A stretch of 64,000 nucleotides of DNA from Candolleomyces eurysporus (taxonomy: Eukaryota; Basidiomycota; Agaricomycetes; Agaricales; Psathyrellaceae). Position numbers and translations under genes: made by a program. Location of the stretch: positions 1-64,000 of the forward strand of contig JANBPK010000949.1 of assembly GCA_027579435.1 (NCBI GenBank), written 5' to 3'. The notes beneath the pieces are model-generated. The model worked only from the letters and a program-made list of their open reading frames with translations. It did no database searches and had not been told where the DNA came from. Each line of letters starts with the position of its first letter. Position 1 is the stretch's first letter. Below, one piece after another: positions 45,191 to 57,240 of this stretch.

Positions 45191-47486
45191 TATCTCCCTG
45201 GTTTGTACCCGAGAGGGTTGGCTCAAGACGTGCCTCCGTCTTGCAGGATTGATCTACGCAACCTCGTAGGGCAGTGAGGAATCCGAGTGCACCAATGTTT
45301 GCACACGCTTTTTATTTGTACCCTCGCTTCAACCTAATCTTTATTATGTTTAAATTTGACGCCTTCCTAAAACCTTTGGCTCATGGGTGACGGACCCGCC
45401 TTTTTCATATAGCTTGTCCAAAGACATTAAACTTCCTCAACACCCTCGACGACACCGGGACGGAAGGGGACCCCCGCTATATTGTATCAACTCCTCTTTC
45501 TCCCCTTTATCGGTGACTCCGCCTTCAGAACACTACCAGCACTCAAGAGGAAGCAGCAGGATGATGAGAGATGGCCACCCGCATCACGTTCTCATTGTAC
45601 CCAGCGAGACCAAAGAGACCAATGAACAATCCCCCACCCCACTTACTCCGCTATCGTCTACCCCCCATCATGCTGCAAGCATTCTATTGTCTGAAAGCGT
45701 GCCTCCCAAGTACTACACAACTTAGGCAGATCTTCACAAGGTGGCCAGTGACCCAGGGCTTAGAAGAGGTTCCNAAAAAAATGTATACTTTGGTAATTAT
45801 GTCATTTGACGCCAAGCCCTAGCCCATATGGTATACTCAACATCCTCGACAGCGAATAAGTTACGTTTTCAGTAACACGGATATCTGATCTAATCTACAA
45901 GCAGAGTTGACGTGTTTCAGGTAGTCAACTGACTCAATTTTGCTGGTCGAACTCAGTGCTACCAACATGAACGAGCGAGTGACTAAACGCAGCATGGAAG
46001 ATGGAAGCTCAACTCGCAGCGAGCTAGCGAGCTGCAAGAGGTCGAGCCAAGGCTTCGTAAGCAGGGGCGCTCAGGCTCTCGCGCCGTCCTCCCGAGTCCT
46101 GACATCTTTCTTTATTTATCTTGTCGACGATCCTGCGACAGCCTTCATTCTTGAGATGTTGACTCGGAATTCTGCGTGTATTTAGTCCCTCTACCTCAGA
46201 ATTAAAATTCTTTGTGTCCCTTTTCTCCCTCGTCTCCTCACCCTCACCTTCCCTCCTTCAGTTCCTCACTTTTTGCTCGAGCTCGCTCTTTTCTCANCCC
46301 CCCCTTCTCCCTTTCACACCAGTGCTTCCTCGGTGTTGGTATAGTCGGCTCCCGACCCCCTCCCGACCCCTTCTTCAGTCTCAGAGTCGTATCGGGCTTC
46401 GGCTTGCCCACCACTTCGGAAGCGCTCAGATGCCAGAACCTCCCTCTTCCACTTCCTGAGTCGGCCACATCTCCTCCTCCGTGTTCCTCTCGTTCTGGCC
46501 CGGTTTTACCTTTGATCTTTATCTCGCTCTTTCTGTTTTCTTTGGTCGCTCTGGCATCTCACCCCCACTTTGGAACCGGGATTCTCTATTGCACCAGTTT
46601 CATTGTAGACTCACGACTCATGTACTTATTATTGGTCATTATACATCCTTCTTGCTCTCTTCCTCCTCTTACCGATTTAGCCCTCTGCCGTTACAAAGCG
46701 CGCAATGAGGCAGCGGGTACTGTTGAGTCGGACCGCGAACTGGGAGTTCCCGTCGCATCTGATCTGAGGCTATCATCCTCGTTCCACAGCAATAGGAGGC
46801 GATGATTGCGGTGGCAGTGAGTATGAAAATGGCACGCCTCGACACCACGGGAATCAAAGCTGGGGCTATGCAACTCAGTACGACAAAGTGGTGCCAAAGG
46901 AGTAGATACCCTTAGTGCTGAAATTCAAGAGAAAGCTCCAGCTCGAAGATCAGCTCCGCTGGATTAGACTGTTGAATCTGTTACTACTATGTGCGTTGCA
47001 GAAGGGCCAGAAGGGCTCTCACAAATCGCAGAGCCCAGCCAGGTTAGAATCAGTTGTCGCGTTCCCGTCAGTTGCTACTCCCCCCCTGATTCCGTGCGCA
47101 AACCGAGACACAGCCCTCAATACATTTGTGGGGAATCTCAGGCTTCGTGTTAGGTCTGCTTACAAGCTATTGCGCGTTCATTGCTGTAGATGGGAAGCGA
47201 TAACCACATGGATGCTGTGATTCACGCGTAGCACAGGCACGTTCTAGTCTCGTAGCACTGATCCTGTGCAAATGACATGGAACACATGCGAGTGGCCGTA
47301 TTGATATCTGCCTGTATAAAGGCGCCAGCTCATTCGCCATCCGCGGTATTCACCCAACTCCCGCCTTGACCAGTTCAGGGCTTCAGTCGAGGTCACGGTA
47401 GGTGGCGAAAGGTGCGTTTTCACAGTCTACCCAAATACTCTACGCTAAATAAAATATAATTGGTAGCTTTACCGATCAAGGTAGCG
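45191..47486. other. no recognisable gene; possible 5' region of the TPR-CHAT gene
   Basis: 46200-46800 has long open stretches in several frames but is pyrimidine-rich low-complexity sequence. Ns lie at 45774 and 46297. A TATAAAG at about 47316 followed by GGTAGGTGGC near 47400 could be a promoter and 5' UTR intron of the TPR-CHAT gene. Confidence 0.4.
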
Positions 47487-50400
47487 ATGAGCAAGTTAAA
47501 TATATTCCTCGAACGACGCCGTCGTAACTCTCCGAGTGAACCCAGTTCGACAGGTATGAACGATATTTTGGTGGAACTTTATTGCAGCATTCAATTCTAT
47601 GAGCGCACAGTGGCTCCCTCCAACATTGGTGAACCGATGTCAGAACCGCAAACAACAGTCGAGCTCACTCCTGTTGATCATTCAGACCCCCGTCATTGGC
47701 TGAACCTAGGAAACTCATTCTTCTCTAGCTTTGGGCGTACTGGTGACCTCTCCGACATCGCCGAGTCGATTTCAGCATACCAAAGAGCAGTCGACCTCAC
47801 TCCTCCGGATCACCCAGACCTCCCAAGCTCACTCAACAACCTTGGAAACTCCTTCTTACGTCGCTTTGAACGTACAAAGGATCCCACCGATATCGCTAGC
47901 TCAATCTTCGCGCACCAAAAAGCAGTTGAGCTCACCGACGCCGAGCTTCCAAGCCTCTGTAGCAGGCTCAATAGCCTTGGGAGCTCGTTCTTACGTCGCT
48001 TTGAGCTCACAGGTGACCTATCTGACATTGCTGAATCCATTTCAACGCTACAAAGAGCAGTCAGACTCACCCATGCGAGTGATCCCCACCTCCCTGGCTT
48101 ACATAGCAACCTTGGTTTCTCGTTTGTGCGTCGCTACGAGCACACAGGTGACCCCTCGGACATCGTTGAATCAATTTCAGCGTACCTAAAAGCATTTGAG
48201 CTCACTCCTGCCAGTGATCCAGCCCTCCCTGGTGTTATGAGCCACCTTGCAAAGTCATTCGTTCTTCACTTTGACCACACAGGCGACGTCTCAGACCTCA
48301 CTAAATCAATCTCAGCGTACCAAGGAGCAGTTTATCTCACTCCTTCTAGTCATCAAGACCTCCCTTGCAGGCTCAACAGCCTTGGAAATTCGTTTGCGCG
48401 TCGTCATCGGTGCACAGGTGACCCCTCCGATATCGCCAAATCAATTTTAGCGCATCAAAGAGCAGTCAACCTTACTGCTATCACTCACCCTGACCTCCCT
48501 CATTGGCTTATAAACCTTGGAAACTTGTGCCTTTCCCGCTTTGAGAGCACGCACGACCTCTCCGACGTTGCCCAAGCAATCTCAGCATACCAATCAGCAG
48601 TTGAGTTCACTCCTGCTGGTGATACAGACCTCCCTGGCAGGCTCAGCTGCCTTGGACGTTCTCTTTGGTCTCGCTTTGACAGCACAGGTGACCTGTCTGA
48701 CATTGCTGAATCGATTTTGGCACACCAAAAAGCGGTCGAGCTCACCAACGCCAGTCATCCAGACCTCCCTAACATGCTCAGTAGCCTAGGACGATCGTTC
48801 TATTCTCGCTTCCACCACACAGATGACCTCTCCGACATTGCCGAATCAATTTTTGCATACCAAAGAGCAGTTGATCTCACTCCCGCCGGGCATCCAGACC
48901 TCCCTAACTGGCTCAACAACCTCGGAAACTCATTTGCACGTCGTTTTGCGCTCACAAGAAATCTCTCTGACATTTCCAAATCAATCTCAGCACAGAAGAG
49001 AGCGGTCGAAATCGCTCCTGCTGATGATCCAAACATCCTTAGCTTCCTCAACAACCTTGCAATTTTGTTTGCACATCGCTTCGAGTGCACAGGTGACCTC
49101 TCCGATATTGCTGAATCAATTTCAGTGCACCGAAGAGCAGTTGAGCTCACTCCTGCTGGTCATCCAAGCCTCCCCAGCAGGCTTAACAACCTCGGGCAGT
49201 CGTTCTTGCTTCGCTTTGAGAACACAGGTGACGACTCCGACATCGTAGAATCAATTTCGGCAAACCAAAAAGCAGTCGAACTCACTCCTGCTGGTCATCC
49301 AGACCTCCCTGGTCGCCTGGGGGACCTTGGAAGCTCATTTTTACGTCGCTTTCAAGCTGAGCACGCAGGTAACCTCTCGAACAATGCCGAATCAATTCCA
49401 CCAACACGAGGAGCGGTTGAGCTCACTCCCGCGCGTCAGACAGACCTCCCTCATACGCCCGACAACCGCATAGGCCCGTTCCACCATCACCCACTCTCGA
49501 CAGGGAGTCATGATGATTTGAATACAAGCATTTCCTATTACATGTCTGCAGCAATCCATAGCTATGGCCCTCCATTCACCAGGATGCACGCAGCTTTACT
49601 GGCAGCTCAATTGTTGTACGTGCATCTTCCGGACTCGCCGCAAATCCTCACTGCCTTCGATACGGCTATCCGGATGATCTCTCAAATTGCAACTCTTGAC
49701 CAGACTATTCAACATCGTCACATGCGGCTTCAGAAGATTTCTGGCTTCCCTTCCCAGGCAGCTGCCTGCGGATGCTCGCTTGGGCGGGTCGACAAAGCTT
49801 TGGAATGGCTCGAACAAGGTCGATGCCTTGTCTGGACCCATCTGAACAACCTACGGACCCAACTCGTTGACCTTCGCACGCACGATGAAAACCTTGCACA
49901 GCGCATTCTAGTTGTCTCAAGGCGACTGGAAAACGCTGGTTCTCATCGGGACATATCAGATATCAACAAATCCATATCAGACAAGATCTCAGCAGAGGAT
50001 GAAGCTCGAACGCATTTGGAACTTGCGAAGGAGTGGGAAAAACTCCTCAGCACAGTGAGAGGCACTGTTCCAGGCTTCGAAAATTTTCTCCAGCCATTCC
50101 CATGCTCCATCCTACTTCAACACCTCCCAGACTCGGGTCCCATCATCCTCATCAATGTTCACGAAGAACGGTGTGATGCCATTGCGCTTCTAGCTGGACT
50201 AAATGAGCCTTTCCATATCCCATTACCAAATTTCTCCCTGCGGAAGGCCAGCACATACTCCAATGAGCTGACCGATCGGTTGAAGCTGACAGGGTTGCGC
50301 ATGCGTGCGGTGTTGGCAGATCTAGTTAAGGAAGAGGATGCAGAAATTGGGCCAACAGAGAGAGCCATGCGACCAAGCGTCAGAAAGCAACTACCTCACG

Positions 50401-51358
50401 AAATTGTTTGCAATATTCTCGGGGCTCTGTGGAACGAGGTAGTAAAGCCAGTCTTAGATGCTCTAGCCTTCTCAGTGAGTGCTCCCGATCTGCGATTATC
50501 CTCACATTCTGACCGCATTAACAGAGGTCACAATCCTCATCCAACGGAGCACTACCGAGGATCTGGTGGTGCCCAACTGGACCAGTGTCCTTCCTCCCTC
50601 TTCATGCCGCCGGTATATACACAGGCAAGGATGAGGACAGCATTCTGAACTATGCAGTTTCATCGTACACACCGTCCATCACTCTCTTGGCCGATCGACT
50701 CAAGAATGATCGCCCGATCGATCCGACGGTCTCTGGATTATTCCTCACAAGCCAACCGAATGCACCTGGCCTTTCCCCAATTCCTGGAACCATAAAGGAA
50801 GTTGCGTCAATCCACAAACTGGCCGAGGAACATGGAGTACGAGTCATGAAATTCGATGGGAGCATTGTTACGGTCGACACAGCCCTTGAGTACATGGAGG
50901 AGTTCAGCTGCATCCACCTGGCTTGCCATGCATCACAAAATCAAAAGGATCCCCTTCAGAGTCAATTTAGGCTCCACAACGGTTCCCTGGATCTCTCAAG
51001 AATTATTCAGAAGAATCTCAAGAACGCTGATCTCGCTTTCCTATCAGCATGTCAAACCAGCGCTGGTGAGGAACGGCTTTCAGAGGAAGTGGTCCATCTG
51101 GCTGCTGGGATGCTTGCGGCTGGATATCGTAGAGTGGTGGCTACAATGTGGGCAATTGGAGATCGACATGCACCAGAGGTTGCGACAGATTTTTATGATT
51201 ACCTCTTGGTCCGGCAAGTCAAAGCTGAGGGCGGCGGTTTCGACGGATCAGACTCTGCCCACGCCCTCCATCACGCCATACAGAAACTGAGGCAGAAACT
51301 TGATAACTCTGAACGGTCCTTGCTTGCTTGGATTCCTTACGTTCATTTTGGTCTTTGA
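47487..51358 (+). CDS. TPR-CHAT protein (tandem TPR array plus caspase-like CHAT domain)
   Basis: Two exons, 47487-50474 and 50525-51358, joined in phase 0 by a 50-bp intron; about 1,273 aa. The N-terminal half has 13 regular 45-residue TPR-like units plus one degenerate unit, of the form HPDLPxxLNNLGNSFxxRFE then TGDLSDIAESISAYQRAVEL. A helical linker follows. The C-terminal CHAT domain (a clan CD cysteine peptidase related to separase and caspases) starts near RIWWCPTGPVSFLPLHAAGI and contains HLACHAS (His about 1131) and LAFLSACQTSAG (Cys about 1172), the expected catalytic dyad, ending with WIPYVHFGL. Agaricomycetes have many such genes; they are thought to act in signalling or cell death by analogy with bacterial TPR-CHAT proteases. 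Start choice: the open frame continues a little upstream but without ATG, so 47487 is the first Met; a 5' exon is possible. Confidence 0.93.
47680..49440 (+). repeat. 135-bp tandem repeats encoding the TPR array
   Basis: About 13 units of 135 bp, one 45-aa TPR-like unit each, all in frame. The last unit (about 49436-49560) has degenerated. Confidence 0.88.
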
Positions 51359-52831
51359 TCTCCATATGATTCATGAAGTACTTTCCGTTCATCGTCCCCT
51401 TCTTCTCATTCTTGTAACTCTAGTTAACCTATCATTTTCTGTTCTCGGTGCCTTGGCTCATATGTGCAGCTTTACATCTACCTGGTTTTACCAATTTTAT
51501 GTCAGTGTACTTGTTCAATGTACTACTTAGCGCCTCATTCTGTTACTCACTTACGCAATTCGACTATTGTAGCAAACATTTGATGGGAGAAATGCGCTGT
51601 TCACAATATCAACATACAAGATGACAGAAAATGGTGACATGCCAGTGCAAGGTGAAGAGGGTTTGGACTAGAAGTGAACAGGTATAATGTCGGGAGATGG
51701 CATGAACTAATTAGATTGATGGGACAATTGTCTTGTTGTCTCATTGTCTTGGCTTAATTCCACCTTCATGAATTTGATGCATCATGCCATTCTTCCCATA
51801 GTATCAACATGACCTATCTCAATAGATGCTGTATTGTTCAATGTGCTGTCTGACTGAGATCAAGCTTAAGAAGTACTCTCTAATTTACCCCTGCATGGTC
51901 ACTCCCAACTGCGCATGTCACCTGTACTCAGAGTCAATGATACTTGGCAGTTCTGATTGGAAACAGAAGAGGGTTCAACATTAATGGAGTAAAGCTATTA
52001 GGGCCAACAGATTAGCTATGAGTACCACAGCATAGGACCGAAATGCTAGGGGTCCTGAGTCCCTAAATATTTGGTATGAGTCAAGTCCATTGCCACAATC
52101 CACTCATGTCTAGTTGCTGAGATTTTATGGAGTACATACAACACGACGACAAGCAGGACAATGCAGGTGGGCATATACAACAGAACAGCAATGGAGCTGC
52201 ATACTGAGATAGCAAAGCTGAACCATTGTGGAACCTTGGTGAGATGTAATTGTATCCTGGAGACACTTCCAATGGGGAAAGGTGGAAAGGAAATATGCAA
52301 GGAATATATTCTCCAGAGAGTATGTGAAAATGAGCTGGGAAAGAAGAAAGACCAGCCAATGTGGTGAATCACTCCGAACATGGAAGGGAGATGGCCAATA
52401 GCTATGGCAGATAACAAGAATTTTGTCATGGGCAAGGTTTTGGGGATGGAAAACAGGATCAAGAACAAGGGACAACAGTGGGAGGCAAGAATGAAGGTGG
52501 GTTGATTTGACAGGGAAGGCCACAAAGAGTTGGCTATGAGATATATATAGGGAGCTCCAAAGATCTGGAGCTTGACTTGCACACAGACTTGCGCATGGAT
52601 TTCCAGACTTATCCATCACAAATGTGGTCCCATCCTCATTCTAGAATACATAGTGAGCCAGAGCTGGAGAATGGAAAATGGTTGAATTGAGTCAGTAGCC
52701 ATGTGAACCACATATTATGTTAATGGTTGCTCTCAATTGAGAACACATCCAAGGAATATCACCAGCAATGGTTCTGGTAATGGGGACTACTTTGAATGGG
52801 GAGACAAACCTTCACTTAGTACATTAGTAGG
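51359..52831. other. AT-rich region, no gene seen
   Basis: 3' flank of the TPR-CHAT gene, then AT-rich sequence that differs in texture from the rest of the window and may be old transposon DNA. Three overlapping hydrophobic minus-strand ORFs (52046-52619) look like chance products of composition. It ends at the GTAGG target site of the Copia element. Confidence 0.4.
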
Positions 52832-53000
52832 TGTTGTAAGTGCTTCGGATCACGAGCACTATTTACCTTTATTTGTACACCACTCGTCTTCTATTTCGTA
52901 GGGTATACATTCTGCAGTAGGGTACGATATATATCGATACGGACTTGGACTCAATCAATCATTCCTTTTCACCCCCTCCTCGTCGTTACTCATAACAACA
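52832..53000 (+). repeat. Copia 5' LTR (169 bp)
   Basis: Starts TGTTGTAAGTGCTTCGG and ends CATAACAACA. Contains a TATATAT tract and matches the 3' LTR base for base as far as I can see. Confidence 0.95.
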
Positions 53001-53001
53001 A

Positions 53002-53015
53002 GTTATGAGCCCCGG
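53002..53015 (+). promoter_or_regulatory. Copia primer binding site (internal tRNA-iMet match)
   Basis: GTTATGAGCCCCGG directly after the 5' LTR. Its complement, GGGCTCATAAC, matches the anticodon stem-loop of eukaryotic initiator tRNA-Met, as in elements primed by a cleaved half-tRNA such as Drosophila copia. Confidence 0.75.
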
Positions 53016-53111
53016 CTGTAACTGAATACCTCAGAAAGTAAAAGGCTTCGATCTCATCTCTCTCATCACCCTCCTATCTGTGATCGCGATCAATCAAACC
53101 TTATCGAAGAA

Positions 53112-53900
53112 ATGGCTGACTCATTCATGGGTGGAGGCTATCGAATTGAGCTCCTCAAGGGTACCAACTGGATGCCGTGGAAACGAAGAATGACGGCGAT
53201 CCTACGAGACCAGAACTTGGAGGAATACATCAATCCGGAAAGTAAAAAACCGGAACCAGCAGATAAGAATTCTCCGACAACAGAAGAAAGGAAAAAGATA
53301 GAGACATGGATACAAGGAGATGCGAAAGCTCGAACGAGGATAGAACTTGCGATTGGCGATAGCGAAATGATACACATCAGCGGCGCCACTACTGCGGGTC
53401 AAATGTGGAAACAATTGACTCAAGTGAAGGAATCGAAGGGACGCTTGGGGATCTTGGCTACTAGACGTGCCTTGTATCGTGCTAAGGCCGAGGAAGGATG
53501 CGACATGGTGGAGCACATCTCAAACATGCGTAGGCTCCAGGAGGAATTGCATATGATGGAAAGTCTCGTCTCTGATGAGGACTTTGTCATGTTGCTTATC
53601 ACCTCTTTACCGGAATCCTGGGACAACTACACGTCGTCATTCCTTGGTGCAAGCGGAAATCAACCAACACTCTCATCACACGAATTCATCGCAAATCTGA
53701 TCGAGGAGGATAAACGAAGGAAAGGGTGGAATGATAATGCGGGAACTGCGATGCAGGCTGGGAAGAAGAAGGGACAGGCAAAGAAAGCTAGTGGAAGTGG
53801 TAGTACAAAGGAGTGCTATAATTGTCACAAGAAAGGACATGTGAAGGCAGATTGTTGGAATAAGGGTGGAGGAAAGGAAGGGGAGGGACCAAAGGGATGA
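53112..53900 (+). CDS. gag: Copia Gag
   Basis: 262 codons, MADSFMGGGYRIELLKGTNW, the typical Copia Gag start (LxGxNWxxWK). A CCHC zinc knuckle, CYNCHKKGHVKADC, lies near residue 237. It packages element RNA in virus-like particles. The TGA at 53898 is followed in the same frame by the Pol coding sequence, so it may be a mutation of a sense codon (TGG is one step away) rather than a natural Gag end. A naturally programmed stop cannot be excluded. Confidence 0.9.
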   Translation: MADSFMGGGYRIELLKGTNWMPWKRRMTAILRDQNLEEYINPESKKPEPADKNSPTTEERKKIETWIQGDAKARTRIELAIGDSEMIHISGATTAGQMWKQLTQVKESKGRLGILATRRALYRAKAEEGCDMVEHISNMRRLQEELHMMESLVSDEDFVMLLITSLPESWDNYTSSFLGASGNQPTLSSHEFIANLIEEDKRRKGWNDNAGTAMQAGKKKGQAKKASGSGSTKECYNCHKKGHVKADCWNKGGGKEGEGPKG

Positions 53901-56900
53901 AATAAAACCCAACAGGCTAGCGAGGTCAACACGTCGTTGAATGATGTGGCGTACATGGTAGACGCTACATTTAGCGCGCGCGACTCGTCAAAGCTGGACT
54001 GGTTCACCGACTCCTGTACCACCTCACATATCTGTACAGTACGAGAAGCATTCACAACCTACATCCCACTCAAGAATGCAACCGTCTCAGGCATAGGACC
54101 AAACCCAGCAGTCACCCGTGGTCGTGGTACAGTCACTGTGAATTTTGCAGTTGACGGGAAAACCATGCAACACACGTTACAAAACGTACTCCATGTGCCA
54201 GAAGCGCCAAATTGCTTACTCTCAATCCCTCGTCTAGATGAAAGCGGTGGATGGGCAGAAATGAAGGGTGGAAAGTGTACGTTGAGGGATAAGACAAATA
54301 GGACCATTGGGTATGGGTGGAAGGTCAACCGGATGTATAAGCTGGAGGCACGAGCCAACCTTCAAGACGAACGCGCGCAGTATGCAAAGCCCAAGTACCT
54401 CAGCTGGGAGCAATGGCACCGGCGATTCGGTCACTTGTCAATCTCATCGATCAAGACACTGAACCAACAAGGACTAGTCGACGGATTACACATCGATGAA
54501 TCGTTGATTCCCCCACTTTCTTGCGAATCCTGTATTCAAGCAAAGCAAACCCACAAGAAGTTCCCTCAGGAGGCTGAACATCGAGCAAAAGTTCCAGGCG
54601 AACGGTTTATGGTAGACGTCTGGGGACCAGCCAAGGTCACATCAGTTGGGAGATTCAAGTACTACATCTCATTCACAGACGACAACACTCGATACGTAAC
54701 CGTACTATTCTTGGGGGACAAATCGGACGCATACAGTTGAATCAAGGGTCACATTGCGATACTGAAGAATCAGGGCAGGAAACCACGTTATATGAGATTC
54801 GATAATGGAGGCGAACTCATTAACAAGGAATTGGAGGATATGGCAAGGCAGGAAGGAATTGAAATTGAACCGACTGCACCGTATTCACCTTCACAGAATG
54901 GCGTGGCCGAACGATTCAATCGGACGCTCTTGGAACTAGCCCGAGCAATGCTAATTGAAAAAGGCTTACCAACGTTTCTCTGGGATGAAGCTGTTCGACA
55001 TGTGGCGTATCTGCGAAATAGGGCACCAACTCGCGCTTTGGATGGGATGACACCTCACGAGGCATGGACAGGGAGGAAACCAGGTGTGGGACATCTTAGG
55101 GAGTTTGGATGTGATGTTTGGGTACTCGACGAGTCCAAAGGAAGGTCAAAATTAGCACCGAAATCGCACAAGATGATCTTTGTAGGATTTATGGACGGAT
55201 CGAAGTCAATCCGATATTACGATCCAAGAACACGCAGGGTGAAAGTCTCAAGAAACGTAGCGTTCAATGAGAATGACGAGCTGGAGGAATTGGAGATTGT
55301 GGAAATTATGGGTTCTCGGTCCGAGGGGGAGCATAGGGAAAATTCAGACTCGAAAACCACTCCAGAACCAGAATCAGAAACACCACCAATTCAACCTCAT
55401 CCTGAACCAGTCGAAAATGTCAACGAATCTCGAACTTTACGTACCAGAACGACTACACTTGACTACAAGAAAATCGGTAACCCACAAGCGAGAACTCCGG
55501 GTCAAAGACACATCGACAACCCACCTGACATCACCAGACCAACAGAATCATCAAAGGCCAAGCAGAGAACGACCGAACAAACAAGCGTTGCTTTCGAAGA
55601 AGTTGTGGAAGGAATCCTAGAGGAAAAGGCATTCATATCAGATGGAAACCAATCAGAACTTCCACGGACTTATGAAGAGGCAATGGCAAGTAACGAAGCA
55701 CCAGAATGGAAGAAAGCGATGGATAACGAGATTAGAAACGTGCTGAAGATGGAGACGTGGGAGCTGGGAGAATTACCAGATGATAGGGAAGCAATGGGAT
55801 GTAGATGGGTCTTTGCGAAGAAGAAGGGAGAACAGGGAATCAAGCACAAAGGAAGGATCGTCGCCCAAGGATGCTCACAACAACCAGGGATGGACTACTC
55901 AATAACTGGAACATATTCCCCAGTATTTCGATTTGAAACGTTTCGCGGTATCTTGGCGAAGACAGCAATCGAAAATTGGAAACTACGTCAATTCGACATC
56001 GTAGGAGCCTATCTACATGGTCGTTTGAAGGAAACCATCTACATGAAGCAACCTCCAGGCTATGACGATGGAACCGGACGAGTTTGCATACTCAAGAGGT
56101 CTTTATACGGTCTAAAACAAGCAGGGAATGTCTGGAACCAGGAACTAAACAACTCACTCGNAAAAAATCGAATTCAAGCAGCTAAAATCAGATTACTGTT
56201 GCTACATTCGAAGGGTGAAGGAAGGTTCAACGGTGATGATTGTGTGGGTGGACGACATACTATCCGCTTCAACCGAAGACGCCCTAAACGACAGGCTTGA
56301 AGATGAACTCAGCAGATTCTTTGAAGTGAAGTCTCTGGGCCAACCATCCATGATTCTTGGCATGAAACTTCAGCAATACGACCACAAGATTATTCTTTCC
56401 CAATCCCATTACATTGACGAACTCCTGAAGAAGTTTAACTTCGAAGATATCCAGCCCACAAACACTCCAATGGACAAGCAGATCAATCTCGACGATCCAA
56501 GGCATCTAGGGAAATCCATCAACGAGGGGGAGCCATACACAAAACCGAAATTCGAATACGCAGTTCTAATCGGATCCTTAATGTGGCTAGCGATTGCAAC
56601 ACGACCAGATATCGCATTTTCCGTTGCAAAACTTGGTCAATACGCAGCCGATCCAAAAACCCAACACTGGAACGCGTTAAAACAAATATTCAAGTATCTC
56701 AAAGCAACAAGAGATTACGCTCTCACCTGGGGTGGAGAAGACCACTTACTCGATGGAGAACTTCAAATTTTTGCTGATGCGGATTACGCCAACAACTACG
56801 ATAGGAAATCGTTCTCGGGATATGTCATTTTGATGGCAGGGGGAGCTATTGCTTGGAGCGCAAAGAAACAGGCCACTGTTGCGCACTCAACACCAGAAGC

Positions 56901-57240
56901 AGAGTATATTGCAGCTACTCATGTAGCGAAGCAAGTGCTATGGCAGCGAAGTCTATTTCAAGAACTTGGATTTCACTTACCAACCCCAACAATCATTTTT
57001 TCCGATAACAAGGCAGCCATCACCATCGCGCGTCACCCAGAATTCTTTTCGAGGACGAAGCATATTGACATTGCGTGTCATTTTATTCGAGACTATGTAC
57101 AGAAGGGGACTCTTGATTTAGTCTACGTGCAATCAGCCAACAACCTCGCAGACTTATTTACAAAGCCCCTCAACCGTAATATACATCAAGACCTTACTTA
57201 CAAGATAGGCGTTATCTCGAAGCAAGGGGGAGTGTTGTAA
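53901..57240 (+). pseudogene. pol: Copia Pol (PR, IN, RT, RNase H), interrupted
   Basis: Same frame as Gag up to 56160, with a TGA at about 54738. Protease: WFTDSC replaces the usual DSG/DTG active site. GAG-pre-integrase zinc motif: HRRFGHLSI ... CESCIQAK. Integrase: Asp in VDVWGP, Asp in FTDDNTRY, Glu in NGVAERFNRT. RT: CRWVFAKKK, RQFDIVGAYLHG, SLYGLKQAG and WVDDIL. RNase H: FADADYA, STPEAEYIA, FSDNKAAI and SRTKHIDI. Removing the N at 56161 rejoins the RT halves in frame. Remaining defects are the two TGA codons and the protease Gly-to-Cys change. The terminal TAA (57238-57240) lies inside the 3' LTR. Confidence 0.92.
57220..57232 (+). promoter_or_regulatory. Copia polypurine tract
   Basis: AAGCAAGGGGGAG immediately upstream of the 3' LTR, the expected plus-strand DNA primer site; it is also translated as the Pol C-terminus. 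Confidence 0.75.

Noticed and set aside
46212..46805. 197-codon ORF with hydrophobic stretches
   Set aside because: Pyrimidine-rich low-complexity DNA is open in several frames at once; no domain or homologue, and an N inside.
52046..52619. Three overlapping hydrophobic minus-strand ORFs
   Set aside because: Openness in three frames and AT-rich composition indicate chance; no family motif or splice structure.
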